DNA of 64,000 nucleotides from Paenibacillus lycopersici (GTDB taxonomy: Bacteria; Bacillota; Bacilli; Paenibacillales; Paenibacillaceae), in the NCBI RefSeq assembly GCF_010119935.1, contig NZ_CP048209.1, positions 1,979,501 to 2,043,500 of the forward strand. The letters are read 5' to 3'. The translations under genes and the position numbers were made by a program. The notes under the pieces were generated by a model, which worked only from the letters and a program-made list of their open reading frames with translations, was not told where the DNA came from and did not search any database. Of the stretch, positions 25,667 to 33,899 are shown in pieces (the stretch's first letter is position 1; every line of letters begins with the position of its first letter).

Positions 25667-25983
25667 CTTGCGGTCCACCTTGGGGGATTCCGGGGGCCCA
25701 GTCCCGCTCCCCCAGGCAGGAGGCCTTTGCGGTCCACCTTGGGGGATTTCGGGGGCCAAGTCCCGCTCCCCAGGCAGGAGGCCCTTGCGATCCACCTTGG
25801 GGGATTCCGGGGGCCCAGTCCCGCTCCCCCCGGCAGGAGTAGTCCTTGCGGTCCACCTTGGAGGATTTCGAGAGCCCAGTCCCGCTCCCCCAGGCAGGAG
25901 TCCTTGCGGTCCACCTTGGAGGATTTCGAGAGCCCAGTTCCGCTCCCCCAGGCAGGAGCTCTTGCGGTCCACCTTGGGGGATA
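25667..25983. repeat. Tandem array, about 5.5 units of 58-61 bp
   Basis: Units begin with TTGCGGTCCACCTTGG at about 25668, 25727, 25785, 25846, 25904 and 25962 (the last partial). Each also holds CCAGTCCCGCTCCCC and GGCAGGAG. Unit length is not a multiple of three and there is no ribosome site, so open frames across it are not genes. The array ends 14 bases before the trpS promoter. The adjoining stretch 25404-25660 shows no gene. Confidence 0.8.
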
Positions 25984-25996
25984 GGCCGCCTCCCCC

Positions 25997-26024
25997 TTGA
26001 CATTAGCCGCCTGCAAGGTATAAT
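25997..26024 (+). promoter_or_regulatory. Consensus sigma-A promoter of trpS
   Basis: Perfect TTGACA and TATAAT with a 16-base spacer. Confidence 0.85.
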
Positions 26025-26034
26025 CGTCCTAAAG

Positions 26035-26298
26035 CAATGACGGGAACAAGTAAGCGCGGATGAACGCTTCAGAGAGCCGGTGGATGGTGCGAACCGGCGC
26101 AGACGTCCGAGGGCCGAATGGATCCCCGAGCGCGGTCAGGAAAGAGCTTCGTACGGAGCTCCGTATGGATCGCCGTGATCGCTTCGCGTTAAGAAGCTTG
26201 GAGGTTTGCCGCGCCCGCACAGCGCTTGCCGTGTCGCGCAGCAAACAAATTAGGGTGGCACCACGGTCCTCGTCCCTTGCGGCGGAGGGCTTTTTTTG
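26035..26298 (+). promoter_or_regulatory. T-box riboswitch, tryptophan specific
   Basis: The T-box AGGGTGGCACCACGG is at 26252-26266. In the specifier loop GAATGGA gives codon TGG (26119-26121), matching tRNA-Trp, and the TGGC bulge fits a G discriminator base. GTCCTC/GAGGGC followed by a long T-run forms the terminator just before trpS. Uncharged tRNA-Trp binding should favour the antiterminator. Confidence 0.93.
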
Positions 26299-26325
26299 CG
26301 TTCAATTTCGAAGGAGGGTTTTTCA

Positions 26326-27312
26326 ATGAAACGCGTGTTATCGGGCATTCAGCCGAGCGGTCAGCTGACGCTGGGCAACTACATCGGGGCGATTCAAAAT
26401 TTCGTGAAGCTGCAGGAGACGCACGAATGCTTCTTCATGGTCGTCGACCTGCACGCCATCACGGTGCCGCAGGAGCCGGCTGCGCTTCGGGAGCAGACGG
26501 AATCGGTGGCGGCGCTCTTCATCGCGGCGGGCATCGATCCGGCGAAAGCGAGCGTGTTCGCGCAATCCCACGTATCGGCGCATGCCGAGCTGGGCTGGCT
26601 GTTCACGACGCTGGCTTACATGGGCGAGCTGGAGCGCATGACGCAATTCAAAGACAAGTCGACGGGCAAGGATTCCGTCGGCGCGGGCTTGTTCGTGTAC
26701 CCGACGCTGATGGCGGCGGACATTCTGCTGTACAACGCGGATCTCGTGCCGGTCGGAGACGACCAGAAGCAGCATCTGGAGCTGACGCGCGACTTGGCGC
26801 AGCGGTTCAACCAGCGCTTCGGCGATCTGTTCACGATTCCCGAGCCGTACATTCCGAAAGTCGGCGCGCGGATCATGTCGCTGGACGACGCGTCCAAGAA
26901 GATGAGCAAGAGCAATCCGAACCCGGCGAGCTACATCGCGCTGCTCGACCCGCCGGACGTCATCCGCAAGAAGCTCAGCCGCGCAACGACGGACTCCGGC
27001 CGCGACGTCATCTATAACCCGGCCGAGAAGCCGGAAGTCAGCAACCTGATGAGCATTTACGCGCACTGCGCGGACATGACGCTGGAGGAAATTCAGGCGA
27101 AATACGAGGGGCAGGGCTACGGCGCGTTCAAGAAGGACTTGGCCGAGGCCGTCGTCTCGAAGCTGGAGCCGCTGCAGAAGCGGTATGCGGAGATTCGCAG
27201 CTCCGGCGAGATCCACGACATCTTGAAGCAGGGCGCGGAGAACGTGTCGACCGTCGCGAATCAAATCCTGCGCAGCGCGAAGGAGAAAATGGGCTTCCTG
27301 CTGCCACGTTAA
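26326..27312 (+). CDS. trpS: Tryptophanyl-tRNA synthetase
   Basis: 328 residues, usual bacterial length. Class I motifs are clear: SGIQPSGQLTLGNYIGA (HIGH equivalent) and KMSKSNPN (about residue 193). DQKQHLELTRDLAQRFN is typical of TrpRS. It charges tRNA-Trp in the cytoplasm. AAGGAGG lies before the ATG; an upstream in-frame TTG sits in the terminator T-run and was rejected. The T-box leader makes expression respond to tryptophan starvation. Confidence 0.97.
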   Translation: MKRVLSGIQPSGQLTLGNYIGAIQNFVKLQETHECFFMVVDLHAITVPQEPAALREQTESVAALFIAAGIDPAKASVFAQSHVSAHAELGWLFTTLAYMGELERMTQFKDKSTGKDSVGAGLFVYPTLMAADILLYNADLVPVGDDQKQHLELTRDLAQRFNQRFGDLFTIPEPYIPKVGARIMSLDDASKKMSKSNPNPASYIALLDPPDVIRKKLSRATTDSGRDVIYNPAEKPEVSNLMSIYAHCADMTLEEIQAKYEGQGYGAFKKDLAEAVVSKLEPLQKRYAEIRSSGEIHDILKQGAENVSTVANQILRSAKEKMGFLLPR

Positions 27313-27427
27313 TCTAGGCGGCCAGGCAGCCGTCAGAGCCGCCAGAGCAGCCGTTTATGAATCGCCGTTACGAAACGCCGCACGAACCATACGAAGCACG
27401 ATATAGCCGCATAGGGGAACAAGACGA

Positions 27428-27461
27428 ACGCCGCAGCAGGGATCAACCCTGTCTGCGGCGT
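27428..27461. terminator. Hairpin between trpS and the convergent small gene
   Basis: ACGCCGCAG-CAGGG pairs with CCCTG-T-CTGCGGCGT around ATCAA. The stop codon of the leftward small gene lies within the hairpin, so the structure serves both ends. Confidence 0.6.
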
Positions 27462-27619
27462 CTCATTTTGGCGTTAACGATGAAACCGGCGCCGATGCTG
27501 CAAATCGTCAAGAGGAAGCAAAGCGCCGCGAGCCACCCGTTATAGCTAATGGAAATGGCTGTGGCGCACATCAGAAGCACGGAGAAAATCGAGAAGAACA
27601 GCGCCATCGGCTTGGACAT
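27443..27619 (-). CDS. Small membrane protein, DUF5325 (YlaF-like)
   Basis: 58 residues: MSKPMALFFSIFSVLLMCA, a second hydrophobic segment GWLAALCFLLTICSIGAGFI, then a basic tail (KMRRRRQG). Two membrane helices and a positive C-terminus match YlaF of B. subtilis in size and layout; function unknown. GAAGGAG precedes the ATG by about ten bases. Confidence 0.75.
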   Translation of the reverse strand: MSKPMALFFSIFSVLLMCATAISISYNGWLAALCFLLTICSIGAGFIVNAKMRRRRQG

Positions 27620-27683
27620 GAGAACCTACTCCTTCACGCGATAAAATATTTGAGCGAGTTTAGCATATTCTACTCGCGAACGA

Positions 27684-27713
27684 ATCATAATAAGTTTGCA
27701 ACACACCATCGTA
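27684..27713 (+). promoter_or_regulatory. Probable sigma-G promoter
   Basis: ATCATA and CATCGTA with a 17-base spacer, 25 bases before the spore protein start; weaker -35 than at the paralog. Confidence 0.5.
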
Positions 27714-27737
27714 AGAGTTGAAAGGAGAAATCTCAAC

Positions 27738-27965
27738 ATGGCAGGACGTAACAGCAACAGCAATACGTTGGTTGTACCGCAAGCAAGCGCAGCACTTAGC
27801 CAATTGAAGTACGAGGCAGCACAAGAGCTGGGCATTCAAATCCCGCAAGACGGCTACTATGGCAACTTCTCTACTCGTGACGCCGGCTCTCTCGGCGGAT
27901 ACATCACGCGTAAACTTGTCCAAATCGCCGAGCAACAACTGTCCGGTGGTTCGCAATTCCGTTAA
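27738..27965 (+). CDS. Alpha/beta-type small acid-soluble spore protein
   Basis: 75 residues: SNSNTLVVPQASAALSQLKY, the protease site region LKYEAAQELGI, and the DNA-binding segment GYYGNFSTRDAGSLGGYITR. AAAGGAG precedes the ATG. Binds and protects forespore DNA and is degraded at germination. A strong terminator follows. Confidence 0.95.
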   Translation: MAGRNSNSNTLVVPQASAALSQLKYEAAQELGIQIPQDGYYGNFSTRDAGSLGGYITRKLVQIAEQQLSGGSQFR

Positions 27966-27994
27966 TCCATAACCGGATATTCAGAAAAACCATC

Positions 27995-28024
27995 CAGAAG
28001 CTCAAGGGAAACCTTGAGCTTCTG
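27995..28024 (+). terminator. Terminator of the spore protein gene
   Basis: CAGAAGCTCAAGG and CCTTGAGCTTCTG form a perfect 13-bp stem with a GAAA tetraloop, then CTTATTT. Confidence 0.8.
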
Positions 28025-28204
28025 CTTATTTGCCGAAGCGCTGCCGTACATGCATGGAGACGGAGTCGCGCGAGCAGCGCGCAAAAAAGCCTCTTCTATT
28101 GTGCAAGAAGAGGCACGCGGAGTCAAGTCGGTTCCCTCCGGGCATGTTAGCATGTTATTCCCTCCGGGCCGCAGGATGGCCCGCACGGGTGCCGGAGGTC
28201 AGCG

Positions 28205-29191
28205 TCAGTACGTATTCATGCGCAGCCGCTTCTGCAGCCGCTCGTCGCTCAACCAGCCGACGTAAGAACCGAGCGTCTTGTATTCTTTGTCCATGAGCAG
28301 CACGCCGACGAACGGATATTGCTTGCGGTGCCTGTAGCGGACGTCGGACCAGCGAACCTCGTACCCCCAGGCGCGCTCCTGCACGTCGGCGCAGGCGAAG
28401 GAAGAGAAGTACAGGAAAGCCCGGATGGACGGGTCGTTCCGCGAACGATCGATGGCCGGATGCTCCTCGCATTTGGCGCTGTCGATCCAGCGCAGCTTGC
28501 CGCGGCGGAAGTCGCCGATGAAAAAACGGCCGTCCGGCCGACGTTTGACCACGTTCCAATCGTAGAGCGAGATCGTCGGAATGAGAATATACCGGTCGCC
28601 TTCGCCGTGGTCCGGATCCAGCCGGAAGAGCCGCGCCTGAAGCGATCTGTGGGTCACGGTGCGCCATATATAGTACACGATCAGGAAAGCGTACAGCAGC
28701 GGGAAAATAATCGTCGGATCGCCCAGGCGAAGCGCCCACAGCGTGATGGCGATCAGATGGGAGACGAAGATGACGGGATCGAAAATATGGATAATGTTCC
28801 ATGATATCCATTTCTGCGTGAACGGCCGCGCGGCTTGCGTTCCGTACGTGTTGAACAAATCCGAGCACACGTGGACGCATACGGCCAGCAGCACCCAGCC
28901 GCCCAGATGAACCCAGGGCAGACGAAACCGGAAAATCGCTTCGAGCAGCAGCGTAATGGCAATCGTCCACAGCGCGACGGCGGGAATGGAATGCGAGGCG
29001 CCGCGATGATTCCGGATGTAGGCGGCATTGCTCTTCAGCCGCAGCACGCCGTCCATATCCGGCGCTTGCGATCCGAGCACCGTGCCGACCAGCACGGCGG
29101 CGTAGAGCGTCTGGTCCGAGGCGACGGCCGGGTCGATCGTAGCGAGGCCGGCCAGCCCGAGGCCGAAGACCAAATGCGTTCCGCTATCCAT
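28205..29191 (-). CDS. yfhP: YfhP-like membrane-bound metal-dependent hydrolase
   Basis: 328 residues, nearly the length of B. subtilis YfhP. N-terminal YdjM/DUF457 signatures: MDSGTHLVFG with the first His, GSQAPDMDG, and RNHRGASHSIP carrying the HRGxSHS motif. About four membrane helices (about 70-180) precede a soluble C-terminal region. AAGGAGG precedes the ATG. The family is predicted to bind metal at the membrane; the reaction is not known. Confidence 0.88.
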   Translation of the reverse strand: MDSGTHLVFGLGLAGLATIDPAVASDQTLYAAVLVGTVLGSQAPDMDGVLRLKSNAAYIRNHRGASHSIPAVALWTIAITLLLEAIFRFRLPWVHLGGWVLLAVCVHVCSDLFNTYGTQAARPFTQKWISWNIIHIFDPVIFVSHLIAITLWALRLGDPTIIFPLLYAFLIVYYIWRTVTHRSLQARLFRLDPDHGEGDRYILIPTISLYDWNVVKRRPDGRFFIGDFRRGKLRWIDSAKCEEHPAIDRSRNDPSIRAFLYFSSFACADVQERAWGYEVRWSDVRYRHRKQYPFVGVLLMDKEYKTLGSYVGWLSDERLQKRLRMNTY

Positions 29192-29360
29192 AGCTTAGAA
29201 CCTCCTTATGCATGCGATGGTGGAATTCTGGTATACTGGCTCATATTGCTAATGCATGAAACGCGCCGCGCCGCCAAGAGGAAGGCAGCAGCCGCTTCAT
29301 CTATATGTACGCTTAAGTATTTTCCGAATCGTGGGCGTTTATAACGGAAGGATGAATTTC

Positions 29361-29660
29361 ATGTTTATTTGTTTCGTGGAGTACCGCATCGAAGCGGCGG
29401 CGGAACGCCGTTACCGGGACTGGATCGCGGGGAAGCAAGCCGAATTCCCGGATTTCAAGCTGTATGAAGGAACGGACCAGCCGCTCTTGTTCGTCGAGGT
29501 GTGGGAGGCGGAGGACGGCGAGGAAGCGGAACGCATAAAAAAAGAACGCTGCGGGGAGCGTTCTTCTTGGCTGGATATGGCGGACTGGGTGCCGGGCGGC
29601 AGCGCCAAAATCCATGCCTGGACGTTCAAGCCGATTAACGGCCGGCCGGGGTTGTGTTAG
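29361..29660 (+). CDS. Small uncharacterised protein, possibly ferredoxin-like fold
   Basis: 99 residues: MFICFVEYRIEAAAERRYRD, then LYEGTDQPLLFVEVWEAE and a Trp-rich end (WLDMADWVPGGSAKIHAWTF). Size and beta-alpha-beta pattern recall antibiotic-biosynthesis-monooxygenase-like or NIPSNAP-like dimeric barrels, but I cannot assign it. GGAAGG lies before the start; an ATG three codons upstream is possible. The 3' end overlaps the convergent gerQ by 26 bases. Confidence 0.65.
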   Translation: MFICFVEYRIEAAAERRYRDWIAGKQAEFPDFKLYEGTDQPLLFVEVWEAEDGEEAERIKKERCGERSSWLDMADWVPGGSAKIHAWTFKPINGRPGLC

Positions 29661-30219
29661 TCGTCGTGCCCGTCGACGGCAATGCCGTGTTGTTGGTGAT
29701 CGTGACGCCGCCAAACGTATATTCGTAGTTGATCGGTCCGTCGAACGTCACATAGTCCAGGTTCAGCGTCAGCAAGAGGTAGCGCATGCCCGTGGACGGG
29801 TCGCTGATGATGATATGGTCGCGGCCGGCAGCTTCGATGATGCCGCGGAATACTTTGGCGTTCCACTCGCGGTTGTTCTCGTATGTCATGTAGAAGGTCG
29901 CCATTTTGCCGCGGTTCATCCGCAGGATGTTCTCGACGTAAGATTCTTCCGTTACCGGAACGGCGACGATGTTGCCGCCGGCAGGCGTAACGAACGAACC
30001 GCTAGGTACTGTTGTTGGAGGCTGCGTGGACGCGCCTGCTACCAATGGCGATTGCATCGGCATTTGCATCGGCATTTGCGCAGGCATCTGGGCTGGCATT
30101 TGCGTTCCCGGAAAAGGAGTCGCGACCGGCTGCTGGAAACCGCCGCCGTAGCCGTAGCCTGGGAAGCCTCCCGTACTTGCTGGACTTACCGCTGTGTTGT
30201 AGCCGTAACCGTTTGACAT
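29635..30219 (-). CDS. gerQ: Spore coat protein GerQ
   Basis: 194 residues. The conserved C-terminal core is unmistakable: EESYVENILRMNRGK, YENNREWNAKVFRGIIEAAG and GMRYLLLTLNLDYVTFDGPI. The N-terminus is Gly/Tyr-rich with a Met/Pro/Gln repeat (MPAQMPAQMPMQMPMQ). GerQ is a transglutaminase-crosslinked coat protein needed to localise CwlJ, encoded 41 bases upstream. GAGGAA precedes the ATG. Confidence 0.95.
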   Translation of the reverse strand: MSNGYGYNTAVSPASTGGFPGYGYGGGFQQPVATPFPGTQMPAQMPAQMPMQMPMQSPLVAGASTQPPTTVPSGSFVTPAGGNIVAVPVTEESYVENILRMNRGKMATFYMTYENNREWNAKVFRGIIEAAGRDHIIISDPSTGMRYLLLTLNLDYVTFDGPINYEYTFGGVTITNNTALPSTGTTTNTTPAGR

Positions 30220-30260
30220 CACTCGTAATTCCTCGCTTTCATGAATTTGTTGCCGGTTCG

Positions 30261-30683
30261 TTAATAAACTGCAGGACAATCGGAAGCCGTTGGCGCATAG
30301 AAGCAATGCGCTTTGAAGCGGTCGACAAGCTGCTGATCCCACCATGTCGCCGGGCAGCTGTTCGCCGGGCGGAAGTACCATAAGGCATTCGTTGCCGGCC
30401 ACCGGCGCTCGCCGTTGATGACCCGTTTGGCAAGGTTGATTTCATTGTCCCGGGCAGACTGATAGAAGTAACCCTTCTGCGTCGCTTCGAATCCGCCGGG
30501 GCTTTGGAACACCATCTGCTGAATCGTGCGGATGTTTTTGAAATCCATGCAGTTGCCCAGAACGCGGTTGACGCCGACATTGCCGACCATCAGCATGCCG
30601 AGGTTGCCCTCGCCTTCCGCTTCGGCGCGAAGAAGACGTGCCAAGAGCTTCGTTTGCTCCGAATTGGTTTTGATGACTGCCAT
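30261..30683 (-). CDS. cwlJ: Cell wall hydrolase CwlJ (spore cortex lytic)
   Basis: 140 residues, the usual CwlJ length with no signal peptide. The SleB/CwlJ domain shows LLARLLRAEAEGEGNLGM (catalytic Glu region), LMVGNVGVNRVLGNC and NALWYFRP. It degrades spore cortex during germination. A GGAAGG-rich site precedes the ATG. On the minus strand AATACACT (30735-30742) resembles a sigma-E -10 element. It is first in an operon with gerQ. Confidence 0.95.
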   Translation of the reverse strand: MAVIKTNSEQTKLLARLLRAEAEGEGNLGMLMVGNVGVNRVLGNCMDFKNIRTIQQMVFQSPGGFEATQKGYFYQSARDNEINLAKRVINGERRWPATNALWYFRPANSCPATWWDQQLVDRFKAHCFYAPTASDCPAVY

Positions 30684-30800
30684 TGCCGAACCTTCCCTTC
30701 CTTTCAGTTCGATTGGGCCATGAACCACATTGACAGTGTATTGAGAGCTGGGCAAAATGGTTCCAACCGGTGTCAAATTCATGAACTGGAACCTCGAACA

Positions 30801-30829
30801 TTGTCAAGAGCCTGTTTTTTCGGTATGAT
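30801..30829 (+). promoter_or_regulatory. Sigma-A promoter of ctaB
   Basis: TTGTCA and TATGAT with a 17-base spacer. The -10 element contains the ATG that would otherwise give ctaB a 29-codon longer N-terminus. Confidence 0.7.
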
Positions 30830-30911
30830 TAAGAACGATTTTAAAGACAAAATAAATAAAATAAATGGGCGAATCTATCGCTCATCGGGATCGGAAGCGG
30901 GGAGGCTGGCT

Positions 30912-31775
30912 GTGCTTAAAGATTATGTGGCCCTGACAAAACCGAGCATCATACGACTAAACGCGATCGCTGCGTTCGGCGGGTTCTGGGTCGCTTCCAA
31001 ATGGGATATCGATTGGTTGCTGCTGCTGTACATGCTGATCGGATCGGCATTGACGATGGCATCGGCGTGCGTGATCAATAACTACTGGGACCGCGACTTG
31101 GACAAGAAGATGGAACGTACCAAGAACCGCGCGCTCCCGACGCAACGGCTCAAGCCGACCAACGTGCTGATTTACGGGATCGCGCTCGGCATTATCGGCG
31201 AGCTTGTGCTGTTCGCGCTTGTGAATCCACTCACAGGCTGGCTCGGACTGCTCGGCTTCTTCGTTTATGTCGTTATTTACACGATGTGGCTGAAACGGAC
31301 GTCGACATGGAGCACGTCCATCGGCGGCATTTCCGGGGCGATGCCTCCGGTCATCGGCTATTGCGCGGTAACGGGCGTCGTCGACGAAGGCGCTTGGATT
31401 CTGTTCGCGCTGCTCTTCCTGTGGCAGCCGGCGCATTTCTGGTCGCTCGCGATCCGGAGAGTCGAAGAATACCGCGCGGCGGGCTTTCCGCTGCTGCCGG
31501 TGGTGAAGGGCATTCCGCGGACGAAGCTGCAAATGCAGCCCTACATTCTGCTGCTCATTCCGACAGGCATCCTAATGTTCGCTTACGATTATGTCGGATA
31601 CACGTTCCTGATCATTTCGCTGTTACTCGGCATCGTATGGCTCGTACACACGTTCATGGGCTTGCGCGCGAGCGATACGACCAAGTGGGCAAGAACGAAT
31701 TTTCTCATTTCCATTAACTATCTGATGGTCGTATTCCTGATCATGATCGCGGATACGAACGGCATGATCGGTTAG
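30912..31775 (+). CDS. ctaB: Protoheme IX farnesyltransferase (heme O synthase)
   Basis: 287 residues from GTG with GGGGAGG six bases upstream. A polytopic UbiA-family prenyltransferase: YVALTKPSIIRLN, the first Asp motif NNYWDRDLDKKMERT, YTMWLKRTSTWSTSIGG, and the second loop FLWQPAHFWSLAI. It converts heme B to heme O for aa3/bo oxidases. Followed by SCO1 and an AEC transporter after a tandem repeat. Heme A synthase (ctaA) is 15 kb away. Confidence 0.95.
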   Translation: MLKDYVALTKPSIIRLNAIAAFGGFWVASKWDIDWLLLLYMLIGSALTMASACVINNYWDRDLDKKMERTKNRALPTQRLKPTNVLIYGIALGIIGELVLFALVNPLTGWLGLLGFFVYVVIYTMWLKRTSTWSTSIGGISGAMPPVIGYCAVTGVVDEGAWILFALLFLWQPAHFWSLAIRRVEEYRAAGFPLLPVVKGIPRTKLQMQPYILLLIPTGILMFAYDYVGYTFLIISLLLGIVWLVHTFMGLRASDTTKWARTNFLISINYLMVVFLIMIADTNGMIG

Positions 31776-31905
31776 GGCTGGTCGTTCCGCTAACGGAACT
31801 GCTCGCCCATGCAACCGGGGCTGGTCGTTCCGCTAACGGAACTGCTCGCCCATGCAACCGGGGCTGGTCGTTCCGCTGACGCGGAACTGCTCGCCCATGC
31901 ATCCA
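31775..31905. repeat. Tandem repeat, three 43-bp palindromic units
   Basis: Units start with GGGCTGGTCG at 31775, 31818 and 31861. Each has a GTTCCG-CTAA-CGGAAC hairpin and CTGCTCGCCCATGCA. In the third unit the stem is longer (TTCCGC/GCGGAA), both arms changing together. It lies between ctaB and SCO1. Confidence 0.8.
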
Positions 31906-31921
31906 GGGGGAGGACGAAGAC

Positions 31922-32542
31922 GTGCAAGTTGTGCGCAAATACGGTTTTGCGATTGCGGTGCTGCTGCTGTGCGCCGCGATGGGACTTTATCTATACCTTT
32001 CTTCCTCGAAAGGCTCGAGCGTCAAGCTGGACGACATCATGGACGCGCCGAGCTTCTCGCTGAGCGATCTGGACAATAACCAGGTCACGCTGCAAAATAC
32101 GAACGGCAAAGTCAGGGTCGTGTACTTCTTCTTCGCCAACTGCCCGGACATTTGCCCGCCGACGACCTATCTGATGACGCAAGTGCAGAACAAGCTGAAG
32201 GACAAGGGGACGTTCGGCAAGGACGTCGAGTTTCTGTGGGTTACGTTCGATCCGAAACGCGATACGACGGAGGCGCTCCGATCGTATTCGACCAAATTCG
32301 ACATTGATCAGGACGGCTGGAAATTCCTGCGCGAGGACAGCGCGGAAGATACGGAGAAGCTGATGAAGGATTTCGGGCTCGCGCTCTTGAAGGACGAGGC
32401 CGCGAACACCTTCTCGCATACCGACACGATTACGTTCATTGACCGTAAAGGCGTCGTGCGCAAATACATGACCGGTTCGATCGACGAGACGCAGAACGCG
32501 GACAAGATCACGGACGTCATCGATGCGCTCGTGAAAGAATAA
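31922..32542 (+). CDS. SCO1/SenC family copper chaperone
   Basis: 206 residues from GTG behind GGGGGAGGAC. One N-terminal membrane anchor (FAIAVLLLCAAMGLYLYL) and an external thioredoxin-like domain with the copper site CPDICPPT (CxxxC) and the distal His of FSHTDTITFIDRKG. It delivers copper to the CuA centre of cytochrome c oxidase, in keeping with the heme O synthase upstream. The AEC transporter begins five bases after its stop. Confidence 0.93.
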   Translation: MQVVRKYGFAIAVLLLCAAMGLYLYLSSSKGSSVKLDDIMDAPSFSLSDLDNNQVTLQNTNGKVRVVYFFFANCPDICPPTTYLMTQVQNKLKDKGTFGKDVEFLWVTFDPKRDTTEALRSYSTKFDIDQDGWKFLREDSAEDTEKLMKDFGLALLKDEAANTFSHTDTITFIDRKGVVRKYMTGSIDETQNADKITDVIDALVKE

Positions 32543-32547
32543 CGCCG

Positions 32548-33492
32548 ATGACCATATTCATCTCCATACTTTGGAACAATGTAATCCCGTTGTCAGTCAT
32601 GATTGCTTTAGGCATCACGCTGCATCGGGTTTTTTCTTTGGATATCAAAACCTTGTCCAAGCTTAACTTTTATTTGTTCTCTCCGGCTATGATCTTTAAT
32701 TTATTGTATACGACCGACATTCCGGTCAACGTCCTGTTCAAGGTGCTGCTGTTCTTCTTCCTGTTCATGGCGCTGCTCTACGGCTGCGTGGAAGCGGCCA
32801 TCCGCATCCGGAAGACGCCCAGGGCGATGAAGGGCGCCGTGCGCAACAGCGTATTGTTCTATAACAGCGCGAACTACGGCATCCCGCTCAATCAATTGGC
32901 GTTCGCCTCCAATGCGTACACGCTGTCCGTCCAGGTGCTGATCATGATGATGCAGTCGCTCCTGCCGAATACATACGGGATCTACAACGTGAATTCGCAT
33001 AAGCTGCAAGCGCGGGACATCGGCCGGACGATCCTCGGCCAGCCGGTCATCTACGCCATTCCGCTCGGCTTGCTGCTGCACAACCTGCACGTACCCATCC
33101 CGCTGGCGCTGTCCACGCCGCTCGGTTACTTGGCCAATGCTTTCATCGGCATCGCGCTCATTACGCTCGGCGTGCAATTGGGCAGCATGAAGCTGACGTT
33201 CCGCCATCCGAAGATCAAGGACGTGCTCGTGTCCTGCGCGCTGCGCCTGATCGGAGGCCCGCTGCTCGCGGCGGCGGTCGTCTGGCTGCTGCGCACGAAC
33301 AACGTCACCATGATCGACAGCCTGATGGCCAAGGCGCTGATCGTGTCATCGTCCGTGCCGACCTCGTTATCCAGCGTTCTGCTGGCCGTTGAATTCGACA
33401 ACGAACCGGAATTCGCCTCTCAGGTCGTGCTGTTGTCCACGACGATAAGCATCATTACGGTAACTTGCGTCATTTATTTTCTGCATATCTAA
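32548..33492 (+). CDS. AEC (auxin efflux carrier) family transporter
   Basis: 314 residues, about ten membrane helices in two five-helix halves. Family signs are NVIPLSVMIALGITLHR at the start, FYNSANYGIPLNQLAF (conserved N-x-Gly-hPro crossover), and the C-terminal half starting TILGQPVIYAIPLGLLLHN with LGVQLGS and SVPTSLSSVLLA. Probably exports or imports small organic acids. Only a weak ribosome site, five bases after SCO1, suggests translational coupling. Confidence 0.88.
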   Translation: MTIFISILWNNVIPLSVMIALGITLHRVFSLDIKTLSKLNFYLFSPAMIFNLLYTTDIPVNVLFKVLLFFFLFMALLYGCVEAAIRIRKTPRAMKGAVRNSVLFYNSANYGIPLNQLAFASNAYTLSVQVLIMMMQSLLPNTYGIYNVNSHKLQARDIGRTILGQPVIYAIPLGLLLHNLHVPIPLALSTPLGYLANAFIGIALITLGVQLGSMKLTFRHPKIKDVLVSCALRLIGGPLLAAAVVWLLRTNNVTMIDSLMAKALIVSSSVPTSLSSVLLAVEFDNEPEFASQVVLLSTTISIITVTCVIYFLHI

Positions 33493-33498
33493 ACAAGA

Positions 33499-33526
33499 AA
33501 AGCATGCCTTCGCTGAGGCATGCTTT
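33499..33526 (+). terminator. Terminator of the ctaB-SCO1-AEC group
   Basis: AAAGCATGCCT and AGGCATGCTTT form a perfect stem with a six-base loop, seven bases after the stop. Confidence 0.75.
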
Positions 33527-33699
33527 CAGATTGTCGAGAACTAGACGTCGCTTCGAGCAGGCCCGCGGCAAACAGCGCCTTGGAGCACGAACAAAATCCT
33601 GTTGGCGCTTCGCCGGCGTGTCATGGACGGCCGTGTCCGTTTCGAACCAGCCGGTTTCTTGACGGCTGGTGCACGGTTCGTCCGCCGATGCAAGGAAGC

Positions 33700-33875
33700 G
33701 GACAGGAGATTCGTTATTCGCTGCTTTATCACGTTTTTCCGTGTGCTCGCGGACAGGAGATCCGTTATAGCGGCTGATTAACCTGTTTTCGATGTCATCG
33801 GGGGACATTAACGGATCCTGTGTCCGTGCACTGCCTCAAAAGCACGATTTTGCCAAAATAACGGAACGTCTGTCC
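33700..33875. repeat. Composite palindromic repeat, copy B (four 18-bp units, ++--)
   Basis: Units at 33700 (+), 33751 (+), 33808 (-) and 33858 (-), spaced 51, 57 and 50 bases, practically the spacing of copy A near 3.7 kb. The unit is GGACAGGAGATCCGTTAT; inverted forms end in CTGTCC or GTGTCC. Overall it can fold as a long hairpin with unit 1 on 4 and unit 2 on 3. Confidence 0.8.
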
Positions 33876-33899
33876 GCTTGTCTTAGCGGGGGATCCTTA

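Noticed and set aside
25433-26016. Long overlapping open frames on both strands across the 58-61 bp array
   Set aside because: They arise from a GC-rich repeat of non-triplet length that shifts frame each unit; no ribosome site and no recognisable protein.
26296-26325. TTG start for trpS
   Set aside because: The TTG lies in the T-box terminator T-run; ATG at 26326 follows AAGGAGG and gives the family N-terminus.
30825-30911. ATG upstream as ctaB start
   Set aside because: That ATG is part of the -10 box TATGAT of a good promoter; GTG at 30912 has GGGGAGG at the right distance and gives the normal N-terminus.
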